From NCBI GenBank assembly GCA_902805615.1, contig CADCTQ010000345.1, positions 1 through 35,543 on the forward strand: 35,543 nucleotides of DNA, written 5' to 3'. Of the stretch, positions 8,467 through 16,812 are shown piece by piece (the first letter of the stretch is position 1; each line of letters begins with the position of its first letter). The position numbers and the translations under genes are program-made. Under the pieces are notes generated by a model. That model saw only the letters and a list, made by a program, of their open reading frames with translations. It searched no databases and was not told where the DNA came from. This DNA comes from an uncultured Cytophagales bacterium. GTDB taxonomy: Bacteria; Bacteroidota; Bacteroidia; Cytophagales; 172606-1.

Positions 8467-9427
8467 GGTGTAACGCCCGGGGTTGGGGGAATTGAAAGGT
8501 TAAGGGAGATGCCCTGAAGTACACGTTGTGCCCGAGCAACTGCCCGGCATGGTTGTTTTGCGCCAGGAAGGCGATGCGGTAAAACCGCCGGGCCACTTCC
8601 TCATCGCCGGCTTTCACCACTTCCCGCGACAGCACGTGGGCGGGCAGCCGGCGGGTAATGTCATTGGTGCCGAACCATTGGTTGGCAAAGTCGCCCAGAA
8701 TCTTGTACTTGTCCAGGAAGTGCCCGAACCCGCAGCAGGAATAGTGCAGGATGCCCGTGTCGGGGTCGGCGTGCAGCTCGTCGTTGCCGGCAAACACGTG
8801 TACGCCCGACGGCAGCAGGCCCGGGTGGAGCCGGGCGGCCGACTTGCCGTTGCTGTAAAACCGGAAATATCCCTTCCGGGAACCGAACGTGCCCAGCACC
8901 AGGTCTTGCTGCGCGGGGTCGAGCAGCCGGAAGTTGCGCTTGAAAAGGCTGACCTCCGCGAAGTAGTTGCCCACCTCGTACGCCTCCGGGATGCCTTCGT
9001 GGTTGGCGTAACTGACCCGTTGTATTCCTTTCCGGTCGAGTTCGGCAAAGTGTTCGGTTGCGTTCCCGCCGGCCGGGTAGAACAACTCGTCCACGTCGAT
9101 GTGCAGCATCCAGTCGTAGCCGCCCGCCAAAGCGGCCCGGATGGCTACCTCTACGTTGAGGACTTGCCGGGCCATTACTTCCGTACGGATAAAATTGCCG
9201 TAATGGCCGTACTGCGGCATCTCCTGCCAGCGCCGGGCGAGCTTCTCGTCGTACCGGATGAAAGTGACCGTACCGGGCGGATAGCGATTGCTGATGTCGG
9301 GCTCCCCGGGATCATCGGCAAACAGAAACAGGTGGGCGAAGCCAATGCCCAGGTGGTAGGCAATGAACGTATCGAGCACCAGCGGGGCGTTGCGGTACGT
9401 AGTAACGATGCAGGCGCGGGGAAGCAT
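8459..9427 (-). CDS. GT-A glycosyltransferase, GT2/GT92-like
   Basis: A 322-aa protein of the Glyco_tranf_2_4/GT92-like group. It opens with ACIVTTYRNAPLVLDTFIAY, followed by a HLGIGFAHLFLFADD turn, the arrangement seen at the N-terminus of these enzymes. The metal-binding DxD motif is Asp111-Val-Asp113 in WMLHIDVDELFYP. Near the end, GILHYSCCGFGHFLDKY fits the histidine-containing segment of the family. There is no signal peptide. It starts 13 bp after the oxygenase gene and overlaps the next glycosyltransferase by 8 bp, so the three are almost certainly co-transcribed. Because it directly follows a hydroxylase, a hydroxylated residue of the peptide is an attractive acceptor, but this is inference. 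Confidence 0.82.
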   Translation of the reverse strand: MLPRACIVTTYRNAPLVLDTFIAYHLGIGFAHLFLFADDPGEPDISNRYPPGTVTFIRYDEKLARRWQEMPQYGHYGNFIRTEVMARQVLNVEVAIRAALAGGYDWMLHIDVDELFYPAGGNATEHFAELDRKGIQRVSYANHEGIPEAYEVGNYFAEVSLFKRNFRLLDPAQQDLVLGTFGSRKGYFRFYSNGKSAARLHPGLLPSGVHVFAGNDELHADPDTGILHYSCCGFGHFLDKYKILGDFANQWFGTNDITRRLPAHVLSREVVKAGDEEVARRFYRIAFLAQNNHAGQLLGHNVYFRASPLTFQFPQPRALHHV

Positions 9428-9440
9428 ACAGACCGTGCGT

Positions 9441-10472
9441 TTAATAGGCAGTGTGCGGGTGCTGGCCCCGGGCGGACGGGGTGCTTCTCACCCAGATGTT
9501 GCAGCCGTATTTTATTCCGTTGCGTACCGGAAGGCCGGCGTGCGCCGAAAAAGGAATGTTCTTGTGTTGGGCATCCCGGTTGAGGAAGTACAGCATCCGC
9601 CCCTGCCGGGGTTTGACTTTGAGATCAATTTCGGGAAAGTACGTCTCGCCGCCCTCAAAAGCGTCGTTGAGGTACACCAGCAGGGTGTGCACCCTTGCAT
9701 TGCCTTTGTTGGAGTCAAAATGCACCTTGAACTCCTGCCCCTCCGCGTAGCGAACAATCTGCAGGTCCTCGATGCAGTCCTCCGGCACGGACAGCAGGGC
9801 GGCCGTTTTCCGGTAGATGGCCCGCAGGACCGGGTCGTTGCGGTCGGTTAAAAACGCACTGAAGCTGGTCCGGAAGGTTGAAGTAGTGCGGCTGTCGGAA
9901 TTTCTGACCTCGCTGCGATTGAACAAGCCCCTTTCTTCCGCGTAGCGGATCAGGTAGTCGCAGTGCGCGGCGGGCAGGAAGTCTTCATGCACCCCCATCT
10001 GTTCCTCCCGGAACTTCCGGGCGGCCTCCTGCTCTGCGTGCATCAGCCACGGGTCGGTTTCAGCCGCGTGCGTGCCCCCGGCCGTGAGCAATACGCCTTT
10101 CCATTGCGCGGCAAACGTTGCCAGCGGCTCCCGCACCAGGCCCGTATCCGGCGAATAGTATTCCACTGCATCGGCCGTCACGTTTTCCACCACGATGAAC
10201 GTTTCGCCCGTCTCTTTCTGCCGGCAGGTGATGAAAGGGGTCGCTACCCGGCCCAGTCCGTCCGGGTCCGTCTTTAACGCATCGGGGCTGAACCCGAGGA
10301 ACTTCAGCGTATTGTAAATGTCGAACAGGGAAACGGGCTTTTGTTTTGCCGCCGCCGCCAGCGCCTCCTGCACGCCCGGGCGGGACAACTGCACGCCTGA
10401 TTTTTCTACAAACCGGTGCACGAGCAGCACATCGGGACGTCTGACTCTACGGATAATGGTCGTTGTTTCCAT
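9441..10472 (-). CDS. P4H-type Fe(II)/2OG oxygenase with a degenerate C39-like domain
   Basis: A 343-aa two-part protein. The C-terminal part (about 155-330) is a prolyl-4-hydroxylase-type dioxygenase. It has the iron ligands His251-x-Asp253 (KVHFDSN) and His311 (SAHAGLPV), a 2-oxoglutarate-binding Lys321 in NGIKYGCNIWVR, and the typical VYLNDAFEGGETYFPE strand. The N-terminal part (about 30-130) resembles the C39 peptidase domain of the exporter in this locus: VSLFDIYNTLKFLGF matches the exporter's VSLLGLSEAADKIGL, and VATPFI and FIVVENV match the following strands. The catalytic residues are gone: no Cys at the N-terminal position, Thr91 where His is expected, Ser107 where Asp is expected. 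A dead peptidase domain could recognise the leader and bring the precursor to the oxygenase (inference). The gene lies between the S9 peptidase and the glycosyltransferases. Confidence 0.82.
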   Translation of the reverse strand: METTTIIRRVRRPDVLLVHRFVEKSGVQLSRPGVQEALAAAAKQKPVSLFDIYNTLKFLGFSPDALKTDPDGLGRVATPFITCRQKETGETFIVVENVTADAVEYYSPDTGLVREPLATFAAQWKGVLLTAGGTHAAETDPWLMHAEQEAARKFREEQMGVHEDFLPAAHCDYLIRYAEERGLFNRSEVRNSDSRTTSTFRTSFSAFLTDRNDPVLRAIYRKTAALLSVPEDCIEDLQIVRYAEGQEFKVHFDSNKGNARVHTLLVYLNDAFEGGETYFPEIDLKVKPRQGRMLYFLNRDAQHKNIPFSAHAGLPVRNGIKYGCNIWVRSTPSARGQHPHTAY

Positions 10473-10527
10473 AACGGTACCCGACAGGGTGATAGAAGGT
10501 TTAAAGTGGATCAGTGGAAAGACTTTG

Positions 10528-12960
10528 CTACTTGCCGGTTGCCAGGTCCTGGTTTTGGGGCTTCAGGTGCTTTTCCATCCAGGCGTGCATCTCCCACAGC
10601 ACGTGCAGCAGCGATTCGGTGGCCTGGTAGCTGTGCCCCTCGTAGGGCAGGCACACGTACCGCACCGTGGCGCCGAGCCCCTTGAGTGCGCCGAAATAGC
10701 GTTCACTCTGCATGGGAAACGTACCCACGTTGTTGTCCGCCTCCCCGTGAATGAGCAGCAGGGGCGTTGCCATCCGGTCGGCGTGCTGGAACGGGGAGAG
10801 TTGGTTGTACAGGTCGGGCGCCTGCCAGTACGTACGTTCTTCGCGCTGGAAGCCGAACGGCGTGAGGGTGCGGTTGTAGGCGCCGCTCTGCGCGATGCCG
10901 GCCTTGAACAAGCGCGTGTGCGTGAGCAGGTTGGCGGCCATAAAGGCGCCGTACGAATGCCCGCCGACGGCTACCCGGGCCGAATCCACCACGCCCAGCC
11001 GAACGCCTTCCCCAATGGCGGCCCGGGCGTTGGCCTCCAGTTGTTCCAGGTACGTATCGTTGGGCAGCCGGCCGGCCGGCGCCACCACCGGGAAAGTGGC
11101 GTTGTCAATGATGGCGTACCCCTGCGTGGCCAGCAGCATGGCCAGGCTGTAAAAGCCCACGTACCGGTAGGGCGATCCGTACACCTGGCTGGCGGCGCCT
11201 TTCTCCTTGTACTCCGTCGGGTACGCCCAGAGCAGCGCCGGCAAAGGACCGTCCTGGGTTTTATAAGCGGCCGGCAAGTACAGGTCGGCCGTTAACTTAA
11301 TGCCGTCGGCCCGGGCATAGTGGATTTTGCGGTGCTGCACCCCTTGCATCCCGGCGTACGGGTCGGGCACGAAGGTTACCTGCTCACACTGGTTTTCGGC
11401 GAGGCGCCGCAGGTAGTAGTTGGGGGTGGTCTTTGCGGCCTCCCGGCGGGTAATGAGCGTATTGCCGTCGCCGGTTGTGCCTATGCCCACCTCGTAATGG
11501 GGCGGCTGCGACTGCCAGATCCGCTGCCGGGCCTTCGTGTTCAGGTCCAGCAGGTCGGCAAAAGGCCGGTCGCCTTCGTCGGAAGCGCCGTTGCCGAACA
11601 GGAGCACTTTGCCGTCTTTGCGAAGGGCAAGTACCTGGTTGCCGGCCGGTGTCTGCTTTCTTTCCGGCTCGCCCGGCTGCGTGTACCGGTTCTCCGAAGA
11701 ATACACGAACAGCGTATCCGACGACGTGCCCCGGGCCGGGTTGAGGCGCGTCCAGACCACCTTCCGGTCGCCCCACCACTTCTGCACGAGAATGGCCAGG
11801 GTGTCGTTGCCCCAGATGATCTCTTCGAGGCGCAGCCCGGTGCGGCACACTTCCCGCGGGGCGCCGGCAAAGGGGGCGTCGAGCGAAAAGACCACGTCCC
11901 GGATGTCCGCTTTTTTCCGGGGGTCGCCCCCGTCCCGGGCTTCCGCCCAGTAGAGGGTGGCCGGTACGTCGGGGCGCCAGGCGTGGTCCCTGGCTACCGG
12001 CAGGGCGGCATCACGCCCGATGGGCACGTTTTCGAGCAGGGGCAGTTCGGCAACCGTGCGCACAAACTTTGCCCGGTTGTCGTACACGCTGACCGTGAGC
12101 GGGAACCGGTTTGAATCTACCAGGTAGGAGAAAGGCCGGTGAATGAATTTCACCAGGATGTACTGCCCGTCGGGGGAGGGACTGAAGCTGTGCACGATGC
12201 CCGGCCGCCCGATCTTCTGCGCCGGGCCCCCGGCAATGCCCGCGCGGTACACCTGGGAAGTAGCGTAGTACGCAAACAAGTCCTCCTCGTGGGGGTTGGT
12301 GAGCAGGTCGGGATACGTGCGGGAGGCCGTTTTTTCGCCGTTGCTCTCCAGGATCATCGGACCCCGGGTAACGGGAGGGGCCGGCGGGACCGCGCCCCGG
12401 TCGTTTGGCACGGCCCGGCACAGGACCGACCGGCTGTCGGGCATCCAGGCGTAAGGCCTGCTCCACAACGTAACGTTCAGCGCAATGTTTTTAATCCGGT
12501 GCGCTGCTCCTCCCGGCACATCAATGATCCACAGTTCGATGGACTGGGGCAAAAACCGGCAGAAAGCAATCTTCCGGCCATCGGGCGACCACGAAGCAAA
12601 TCCCACGGCCAGTTTGTCGGGCAAGTTCCGGATGCGAAGCGCCGTACTGTCGCCGGAGACTTTTTTTACCCGGATGCCGCAGGCGGTCCGGAACCGGCTC
12701 GGGCTGTTGTTGAGGGGGTTGAACCGTACGTTGGCCAGCCGCAGTTCCGGCTCGGCCAGTTGAGCGACCGGCACAAAGTTAGATGCGTATTCGAGCAGCA
12801 GTACGTAGTCTTTGGCCGGGCTGAATTCAACCTTGGGAAAAATCGGCGCCGCAACAATGGCGGCCATTTCTGGCCGAGGCACCCGGTAGCCGTCCTGCGG
12901 CTGGCCGGCGAGGGTGCCCGGCAGCAGCACGGCCAGCAGAAGTTTGTACATACGTTTCAT
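10528..12960 (-). CDS. Exported S9 (prolyl oligopeptidase-family) serine peptidase
   Basis: An 810-aa peptidase with a signal peptide (MKRMYKLLLAVLLPGTLAGQ), so it acts in the periplasm or beyond. A beta-propeller-like region with WSPDGRKIAF and SPSPDGQYILVKF repeats precedes a C-terminal alpha/beta hydrolase domain. The catalytic triad is visible: Ser669 in GGHSYGAF, Asp742 in HGEADNNV and His776 in PYEGHSY. Length and order fit family S9. The ATG at 12960 was chosen because the signal peptide begins there; it is 22 bp after the LanB stop. In this operon the enzyme may remove residual leader, or the acidic residues left after GG cleavage, from the exported lanthipeptide, as peptidases of this clan do for some other lanthipeptides. 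It could also be a general peptidase. Confidence 0.88.
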   Translation of the reverse strand: MKRMYKLLLAVLLPGTLAGQPQDGYRVPRPEMAAIVAAPIFPKVEFSPAKDYVLLLEYASNFVPVAQLAEPELRLANVRFNPLNNSPSRFRTACGIRVKKVSGDSTALRIRNLPDKLAVGFASWSPDGRKIAFCRFLPQSIELWIIDVPGGAAHRIKNIALNVTLWSRPYAWMPDSRSVLCRAVPNDRGAVPPAPPVTRGPMILESNGEKTASRTYPDLLTNPHEEDLFAYYATSQVYRAGIAGGPAQKIGRPGIVHSFSPSPDGQYILVKFIHRPFSYLVDSNRFPLTVSVYDNRAKFVRTVAELPLLENVPIGRDAALPVARDHAWRPDVPATLYWAEARDGGDPRKKADIRDVVFSLDAPFAGAPREVCRTGLRLEEIIWGNDTLAILVQKWWGDRKVVWTRLNPARGTSSDTLFVYSSENRYTQPGEPERKQTPAGNQVLALRKDGKVLLFGNGASDEGDRPFADLLDLNTKARQRIWQSQPPHYEVGIGTTGDGNTLITRREAAKTTPNYYLRRLAENQCEQVTFVPDPYAGMQGVQHRKIHYARADGIKLTADLYLPAAYKTQDGPLPALLWAYPTEYKEKGAASQVYGSPYRYVGFYSLAMLLATQGYAIIDNATFPVVAPAGRLPNDTYLEQLEANARAAIGEGVRLGVVDSARVAVGGHSYGAFMAANLLTHTRLFKAGIAQSGAYNRTLTPFGFQREERTYWQAPDLYNQLSPFQHADRMATPLLLIHGEADNNVGTFPMQSERYFGALKGLGATVRYVCLPYEGHSYQATESLLHVLWEMHAWMEKHLKPQNQDLATGK

Positions 12961-12982
12961 GGCTGCGGGATTAGGGGGACTG

Positions 12983-15900
12983 CTAAGAGGAGGCAACGGC
13001 GGCCAGGTCTTTTGCCGGCCGTTTGTGCGCCGCCTTCCGGCGGGCCAGGGCGGACTCATAGTACCGGCTTAAATAATGGTACACCACCAGTTCGTGCATC
13101 CGCTGCCGGGCAATAAACGTCCGGTTCAGGGTCATGTGAATGTAACTCGGCAGCAAGGCCGCGTTGGACAGTGTCGTTTCCGGGCTTGCCTCCCTCAATT
13201 GCTCAAGTGCTGCCACCAGGCGCCGGTTCCGTTCCGAACGCCGCCGGAAGCAGTCCGCGGCCGGCCGCAGCGGCGAGGACTCGGGCCCGGGGCCGAGGAT
13301 GTGTTCAATGGCCTTGGCTTCGGCCCGGTACTTGTCGTTGAGGCTGTGCAGCAGCCGGTTATTCTTGCCCTTGCGGTTGAATTCGGCGTAAAATCCGCTT
13401 TGCAGGCTCCGCAGCAACCGGTCTTTTGCCTCCAGGTCCAGCCCGAAGTCGTCCAGCAGGGCGTCCACGTTGCGGAGGGCGAACAGCCACCGGTACCGCT
13501 CCCCCTCGTCGCCCCCGATCAGGTCGAGGAACTCGGCCAGGGCCACGCTGTCGGAACAGAACAGGGCTTCGCTGAGGGCCATTGTGCTGGCTCCGTACCG
13601 TTCGATTTCGCGCTGGTACGTATCGGTGAGTACTTTCACCACCATGCCGTTTTGGATGAGCGGGTTGAGGGCCGCGTACAGTTGCGCAAGCACCACCGCC
13701 CAGAAGTCTTGGCGGGAACCGTGGTGGAACCGCAGCCGGAGGTGCGGATCGGGGTCCTGGTAGCGGATGAAAAACCATTCTTCGATCACGCCTTCGGCCC
13801 GCAGCCGTTCGGTAAGCGGCTTTACGTACTCGGTGAGGACGTAGTCGGCAGTCTTGTTGCCCGTGTACACTTTTACGTACAGCCACTCGCTGCCGGGAAT
13901 GAACTTGCGCAGCAGCGCCTCTTCCCGGGGAGCGGCAACCAGCGGAACGGCGGGTTTCCGCTCACCCACCCGTTTGATGGGAATGACGATCTCGTTGGCG
14001 TAACTGCCTTTTTCGTCCTTCACGAAACACTGGTCGGGCAGGCAAAGGTACTCCAGGAGCGTTACGTTGCCCTTCCGCAACGCATCGGCGAGGTTTTCGA
14101 GGGAATGGGCGCTTTCAAAATCAACCAGGAGTTCGTTGTCACTCTCCTGGATGACGGTGTAGCGGGGTATGTTCCACCGCTTCCGTATCGCGCCGAAGAA
14201 GCTTACCAGGTCCAGGTCTTTATGGTTCAGGTTGAGGTAGTCGTCCTTTTTGAGGGACCAGCGCGCCCGGCAGAGGATGAAATTCCGGTACTCCACCCGG
14301 GGCAGGTAGGGCTCCTCGCCGTACACGCCCCACTGCCAGGCAAAGGCAATGCCCGTATCCTGGAATTGCAGCTCGCCCAGGAAGTGGTAGGCAGTCAGTC
14401 CCCTGGCGGGATTGTGGGCGCTGGTGAGCCGGGGGATCACTTCTTTGTTCAGCCGTTTTGAGCGCAACCGGATCCGGTCGCCCTGAATTGAAACCAGGAG
14501 GTCTTCCAGGGGAATCTGGTACGCCTCCGGAACGGATGCCTTGCCCAGGTAGGGAATTTCGTACTGCCTGAGCTGGGGGCGCATCAGCACGTTGCCCGTC
14601 CGGGCGTACGGCAGGTGTACGAGTTCGGCAAAGATTGCCTCGGGACGCTGCTGCTCTTCTTCGCGCAGGCACTGCTCCACTTGTTGGGCCAGCCCTTCGA
14701 TGCCGTGGCAAAACCGGCCCAGCAGGGAGCCGGCGGAAGGCCCTCCCAGTATGTTGAGGACGAATTTGTAATTGCCCTTGTCGAGTTCTTCGCCCGAGGG
14801 GGAGAGCAGGTTGCCGAACAGAAACAGGCTGTCGGGGACGTCCAGGGCTTCACCGGGTTCAGCCACGGAGTCGATTTCTTCATCCGTCAGTTGCACGACG
14901 GGTTGCCCGCTTTCGATGAACGTTCTCATTTTGGCGAGCACCAGGGCGTTGGCTTTGTTGCGTACGACGGAGGGATCGGCTTTGCTGCCCGGCAGGGCCA
15001 GCTTGCCCACCAGCGGCATGTTGTCGGAGTTGCCGCTTACGTTCAACGCGTACCCTACCCCCGCCTCGGCGTCCAGGGCCACCAGCAGCGGCACCTCCTG
15101 GTTCTCGAACCGGGCGTAGAAACGCTTTTTGAATTCTTCCAGGTGGTCCACCTTGAGCACCTTGCCCGCCTTCAGCAGCCTGCCGCTGGTCTCCAGCAGG
15201 TGGTCTACCGCCCGCCGGCTGATGGTGTTCTTTTCCGTATTGAAGAACAAGTCCGTCTGTACCAGGTCCTTGCTGCTGGTCGGAATGAACTCTTTTACAA
15301 TTTGCGCCACCCGCTGGTACCGCCCGATGGCTTCTCCGGGGGCCCGCAAAAACCCGGCGACTTCTTCGAGCCGGGCCACAAAATCGTCGGTATGCCGGAG
15401 CTGCTTTAACTTTTCGATCAGCACCCCGAAGAATTCGTCGCCCGTAACCGTAGGCTCGAATTCGCTGATGAGCAGTTGGCTCCCGATCAGGCTGTTGACG
15501 AACGCTTCGGCCTGCGCGGCCGAAACTTCTTCGCCGGCAATGGCCAGGGCCAGTTCGCTGATGGTCGCCCCGCCGGAGGCCCGCTCCAGGATTTGCCGGG
15601 TGTACACCGACTCGGACACGGACGTTACGTGGTAAGACCGGCGCTTGTTCTTCAGCGTGAACTCCACGTAGCGGTACTTGTCGCCCACTTTGTAGAGCGT
15701 GTTGCTGGGAAAAAACCGGATCTGCGCCCGGATGTGCGGTAAGCCGGTAATGTATTCGGCCAGTTCCGCCACGTAGTTCATGTCGAGCCGGGAGTGCTGG
15801 CGGAACTTATCCCGGGCGAACAGGATGTCAGTGGTGTCGCCGCCGATGGCGCCTGCCGTGCACCCGGCAAAGAGGCCGTAGGGCGTACAACGGGTACTCA

Positions 15901-16180
15901 TCCGCTGGTAATATTTGTAGAGGGTTTGCAGCAGGCGCTCCTCCTTCTTTTCGTTGGTCATCTTCCCCGTCAGCCACTCGAGCAACGCCTGGTGCAACTC
16001 GGTGGAAGCCGTATAAATGGCTTCGCGGAACTGGGGTGCCGAAAAAATGCCGGTCAGCCAGGCGGCAAAACCGTCTCTGCCGGACCTGTCTCCATCGGCG
16101 TTGCTTTGGATAACCGACTCTACCGGCAGCAGGGGGGTGCGCAGCAGATAAAAATCATACGGGGAGAGCTCTTTATCCAT
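12983..16180 (-). CDS. lanB: Full-length lantibiotic dehydratase LanB (LanB1)
   Basis: A 1065-aa class I lanthipeptide dehydratase that uses glutamyl-tRNA to glutamylate Ser/Thr in the precursor and then eliminates glutamate to give dehydroalanine or dehydrobutyrine. The N-terminal Lant_dehydr domain starts with FYLLRTPLLPVE and has the conserved STRCTPYGLFAG (95-106). The C-terminal SpaB_C elimination domain begins near residue 763 (GSEWLYVKVYTG), with FFIRYQDPDPHLRLRFHH and TDTYQREIERYG. Both domains are on one chain, unlike the split LanB described for pinensin. The ATG at 16180 fits the family N-terminus; longer starts add an unconserved stretch. The gene follows the twin precursors by 203 bp that hold two strong hairpins, so its level may be set below that of the precursors. 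Confidence 0.95.
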   Translation of the reverse strand: MDKELSPYDFYLLRTPLLPVESVIQSNADGDRSGRDGFAAWLTGIFSAPQFREAIYTASTELHQALLEWLTGKMTNEKKEERLLQTLYKYYQRMSTRCTPYGLFAGCTAGAIGGDTTDILFARDKFRQHSRLDMNYVAELAEYITGLPHIRAQIRFFPSNTLYKVGDKYRYVEFTLKNKRRSYHVTSVSESVYTRQILERASGGATISELALAIAGEEVSAAQAEAFVNSLIGSQLLISEFEPTVTGDEFFGVLIEKLKQLRHTDDFVARLEEVAGFLRAPGEAIGRYQRVAQIVKEFIPTSSKDLVQTDLFFNTEKNTISRRAVDHLLETSGRLLKAGKVLKVDHLEEFKKRFYARFENQEVPLLVALDAEAGVGYALNVSGNSDNMPLVGKLALPGSKADPSVVRNKANALVLAKMRTFIESGQPVVQLTDEEIDSVAEPGEALDVPDSLFLFGNLLSPSGEELDKGNYKFVLNILGGPSAGSLLGRFCHGIEGLAQQVEQCLREEEQQRPEAIFAELVHLPYARTGNVLMRPQLRQYEIPYLGKASVPEAYQIPLEDLLVSIQGDRIRLRSKRLNKEVIPRLTSAHNPARGLTAYHFLGELQFQDTGIAFAWQWGVYGEEPYLPRVEYRNFILCRARWSLKKDDYLNLNHKDLDLVSFFGAIRKRWNIPRYTVIQESDNELLVDFESAHSLENLADALRKGNVTLLEYLCLPDQCFVKDEKGSYANEIVIPIKRVGERKPAVPLVAAPREEALLRKFIPGSEWLYVKVYTGNKTADYVLTEYVKPLTERLRAEGVIEEWFFIRYQDPDPHLRLRFHHGSRQDFWAVVLAQLYAALNPLIQNGMVVKVLTDTYQREIERYGASTMALSEALFCSDSVALAEFLDLIGGDEGERYRWLFALRNVDALLDDFGLDLEAKDRLLRSLQSGFYAEFNRKGKNNRLLHSLNDKYRAEAKAIEHILGPGPESSPLRPAADCFRRRSERNRRLVAALEQLREASPETTLSNAALLPSYIHMTLNRTFIARQRMHELVVYHYLSRYYESALARRKAAHKRPAKDLAAVASS

Positions 16181-16225
16181 TGCTGATGGGGGATAACGGG
16201 GAACGTAAAGGCTGGTTTTAGTGTA

Positions 16226-16257
16226 AATCGCCCGTGCACGCGACGGCACGGGCGATT
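16226..16257 (-). terminator. Hairpin between precursor and lanB1 (possible attenuator)
   Basis: A perfect 12-bp stem, AATCGCCCGTGC at 16226-16237 pairing with 16246-16257, with an 8-nt loop. It lies 45 bp before the lanB1 start. On the - strand it is followed by TTTACAC, a poor U-tract, so a leaky terminator, an RNA-processing site or an mRNA end stabiliser is more likely than a full stop. Confidence 0.55.
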
Positions 16258-16343
16258 ACGGGTACAGGGATAAGCCGGCTTTCTCCTTGCCGGTGGCCGA
16301 AGCCCGGCGGCAGGAGCGATGGGGAAGGGCCGGCCGAACCGCG

Positions 16344-16368
16344 GCATCCCGGATGCGGTCCGGGATGC
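16344..16368 (-). terminator. GC-rich hairpin just after the second lanA stop
   Basis: A perfect 10-bp stem, GCATCCCGGA at 16344-16353 pairing with 16359-16368, with a 5-nt loop. It begins 15 bp downstream of the precursor stop codon. There is no U-tract after it, so it more likely protects the 3' end of the precursor mRNA or slows read-through than ends transcription. Confidence 0.5.
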
Positions 16369-16383
16369 AGGGGCGGCCCGGTG

Positions 16384-16560
16384 CTAACCCGGAGAAGGCG
16401 AACAAGTCGTGCCGGTCGTGCAGGAGCCGCCCGTATCACAACTGGTCTCGTCGCCGTTGTCGTCGGTGGCGCCGCCGACAATCTGCTGCAACTGCTGCTC
16501 GTCCAGCTTGGCGATGGTCTCTTTGTCGAGTTCGAGCGGATTTATTTTTTCCTTTTTCAT
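16384..16560 (-). CDS. lanA: Class I lanthipeptide precursor (LanA1)
   Basis: A 58-aa precursor. The leader (1-30) carries PLELDKETIAKL, the L-x-L-x-K-E-T-I motif of Bacteroidota class I lanthipeptide leaders, and ends in QQIVGG, a double-glycine site for the C39 exporter. The core (31-58) starts with the acidic stretch ATDDNGDE and continues to Cys41, Cys47 and Cys53, with many Ser/Thr before them (TSCDTGGSCTTGTTC) and a Pro-containing tail (SPSPG). Up to three (methyl)lanthionine rings can form, with Ser/Thr left over for dehydration or glycosylation. The ATG at 16560 matches that of the twin gene. It is the second gene of its operon, 69 bp after the twin. It differs from the twin in a few core positions and the C-terminal tail. 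Confidence 0.92.
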   Translation of the reverse strand: MKKEKINPLELDKETIAKLDEQQLQQIVGGATDDNGDETSCDTGGSCTTGTTCSPSPG

Positions 16561-16629
16561 GGGTGAAAATGAGTTATGGTGGAATGGAAACAATGAGAAA
16601 AAATCCCGGGGGAAGGGCTGTTTCCAGGC

Positions 16630-16812
16630 CTATACCGGCACGGGAGCGGGCGAACAAGTCGTACCGGTCGTGCAGGAGGTGCCCGTATCACAACTGGTTT
16701 CGTCGCCGTTGTCGTCGGTGGCGCCGCCGACAATCTGCTGCAACTGGTGTTCGTCCAGTCTGGCGATGGTTTCTTTGTCGAGTTCGAGCGGATTTACTTT
16801 TTCCTTTTTCAT
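16630..16812 (-). CDS. lanA: Class I lanthipeptide precursor (LanA2, first in operon)
   Basis: A 60-aa precursor nearly identical to the next gene. The leader again has PLELDKETIARL and ends QQIVGG at 29-30. The core has Cys41, Cys47 and Cys53 within TSCDTGTSCTTGTTC and ends in SPAPVPV, so it has an extra Thr at the middle ring and a different Pro-rich tail from its twin. The DNA of the two genes, including the few bases around the start codons, is closely similar, which points to a recent duplication. The twins may be variants of one product or the two halves of a two-peptide system. This is the first gene after the LytTR-like site at 17102-17131, with a long untranslated leader of roughly 250 nt if that promoter is used. 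Confidence 0.92.
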   Translation of the reverse strand: MKKEKVNPLELDKETIARLDEHQLQQIVGGATDDNGDETSCDTGTSCTTGTTCSPAPVPV

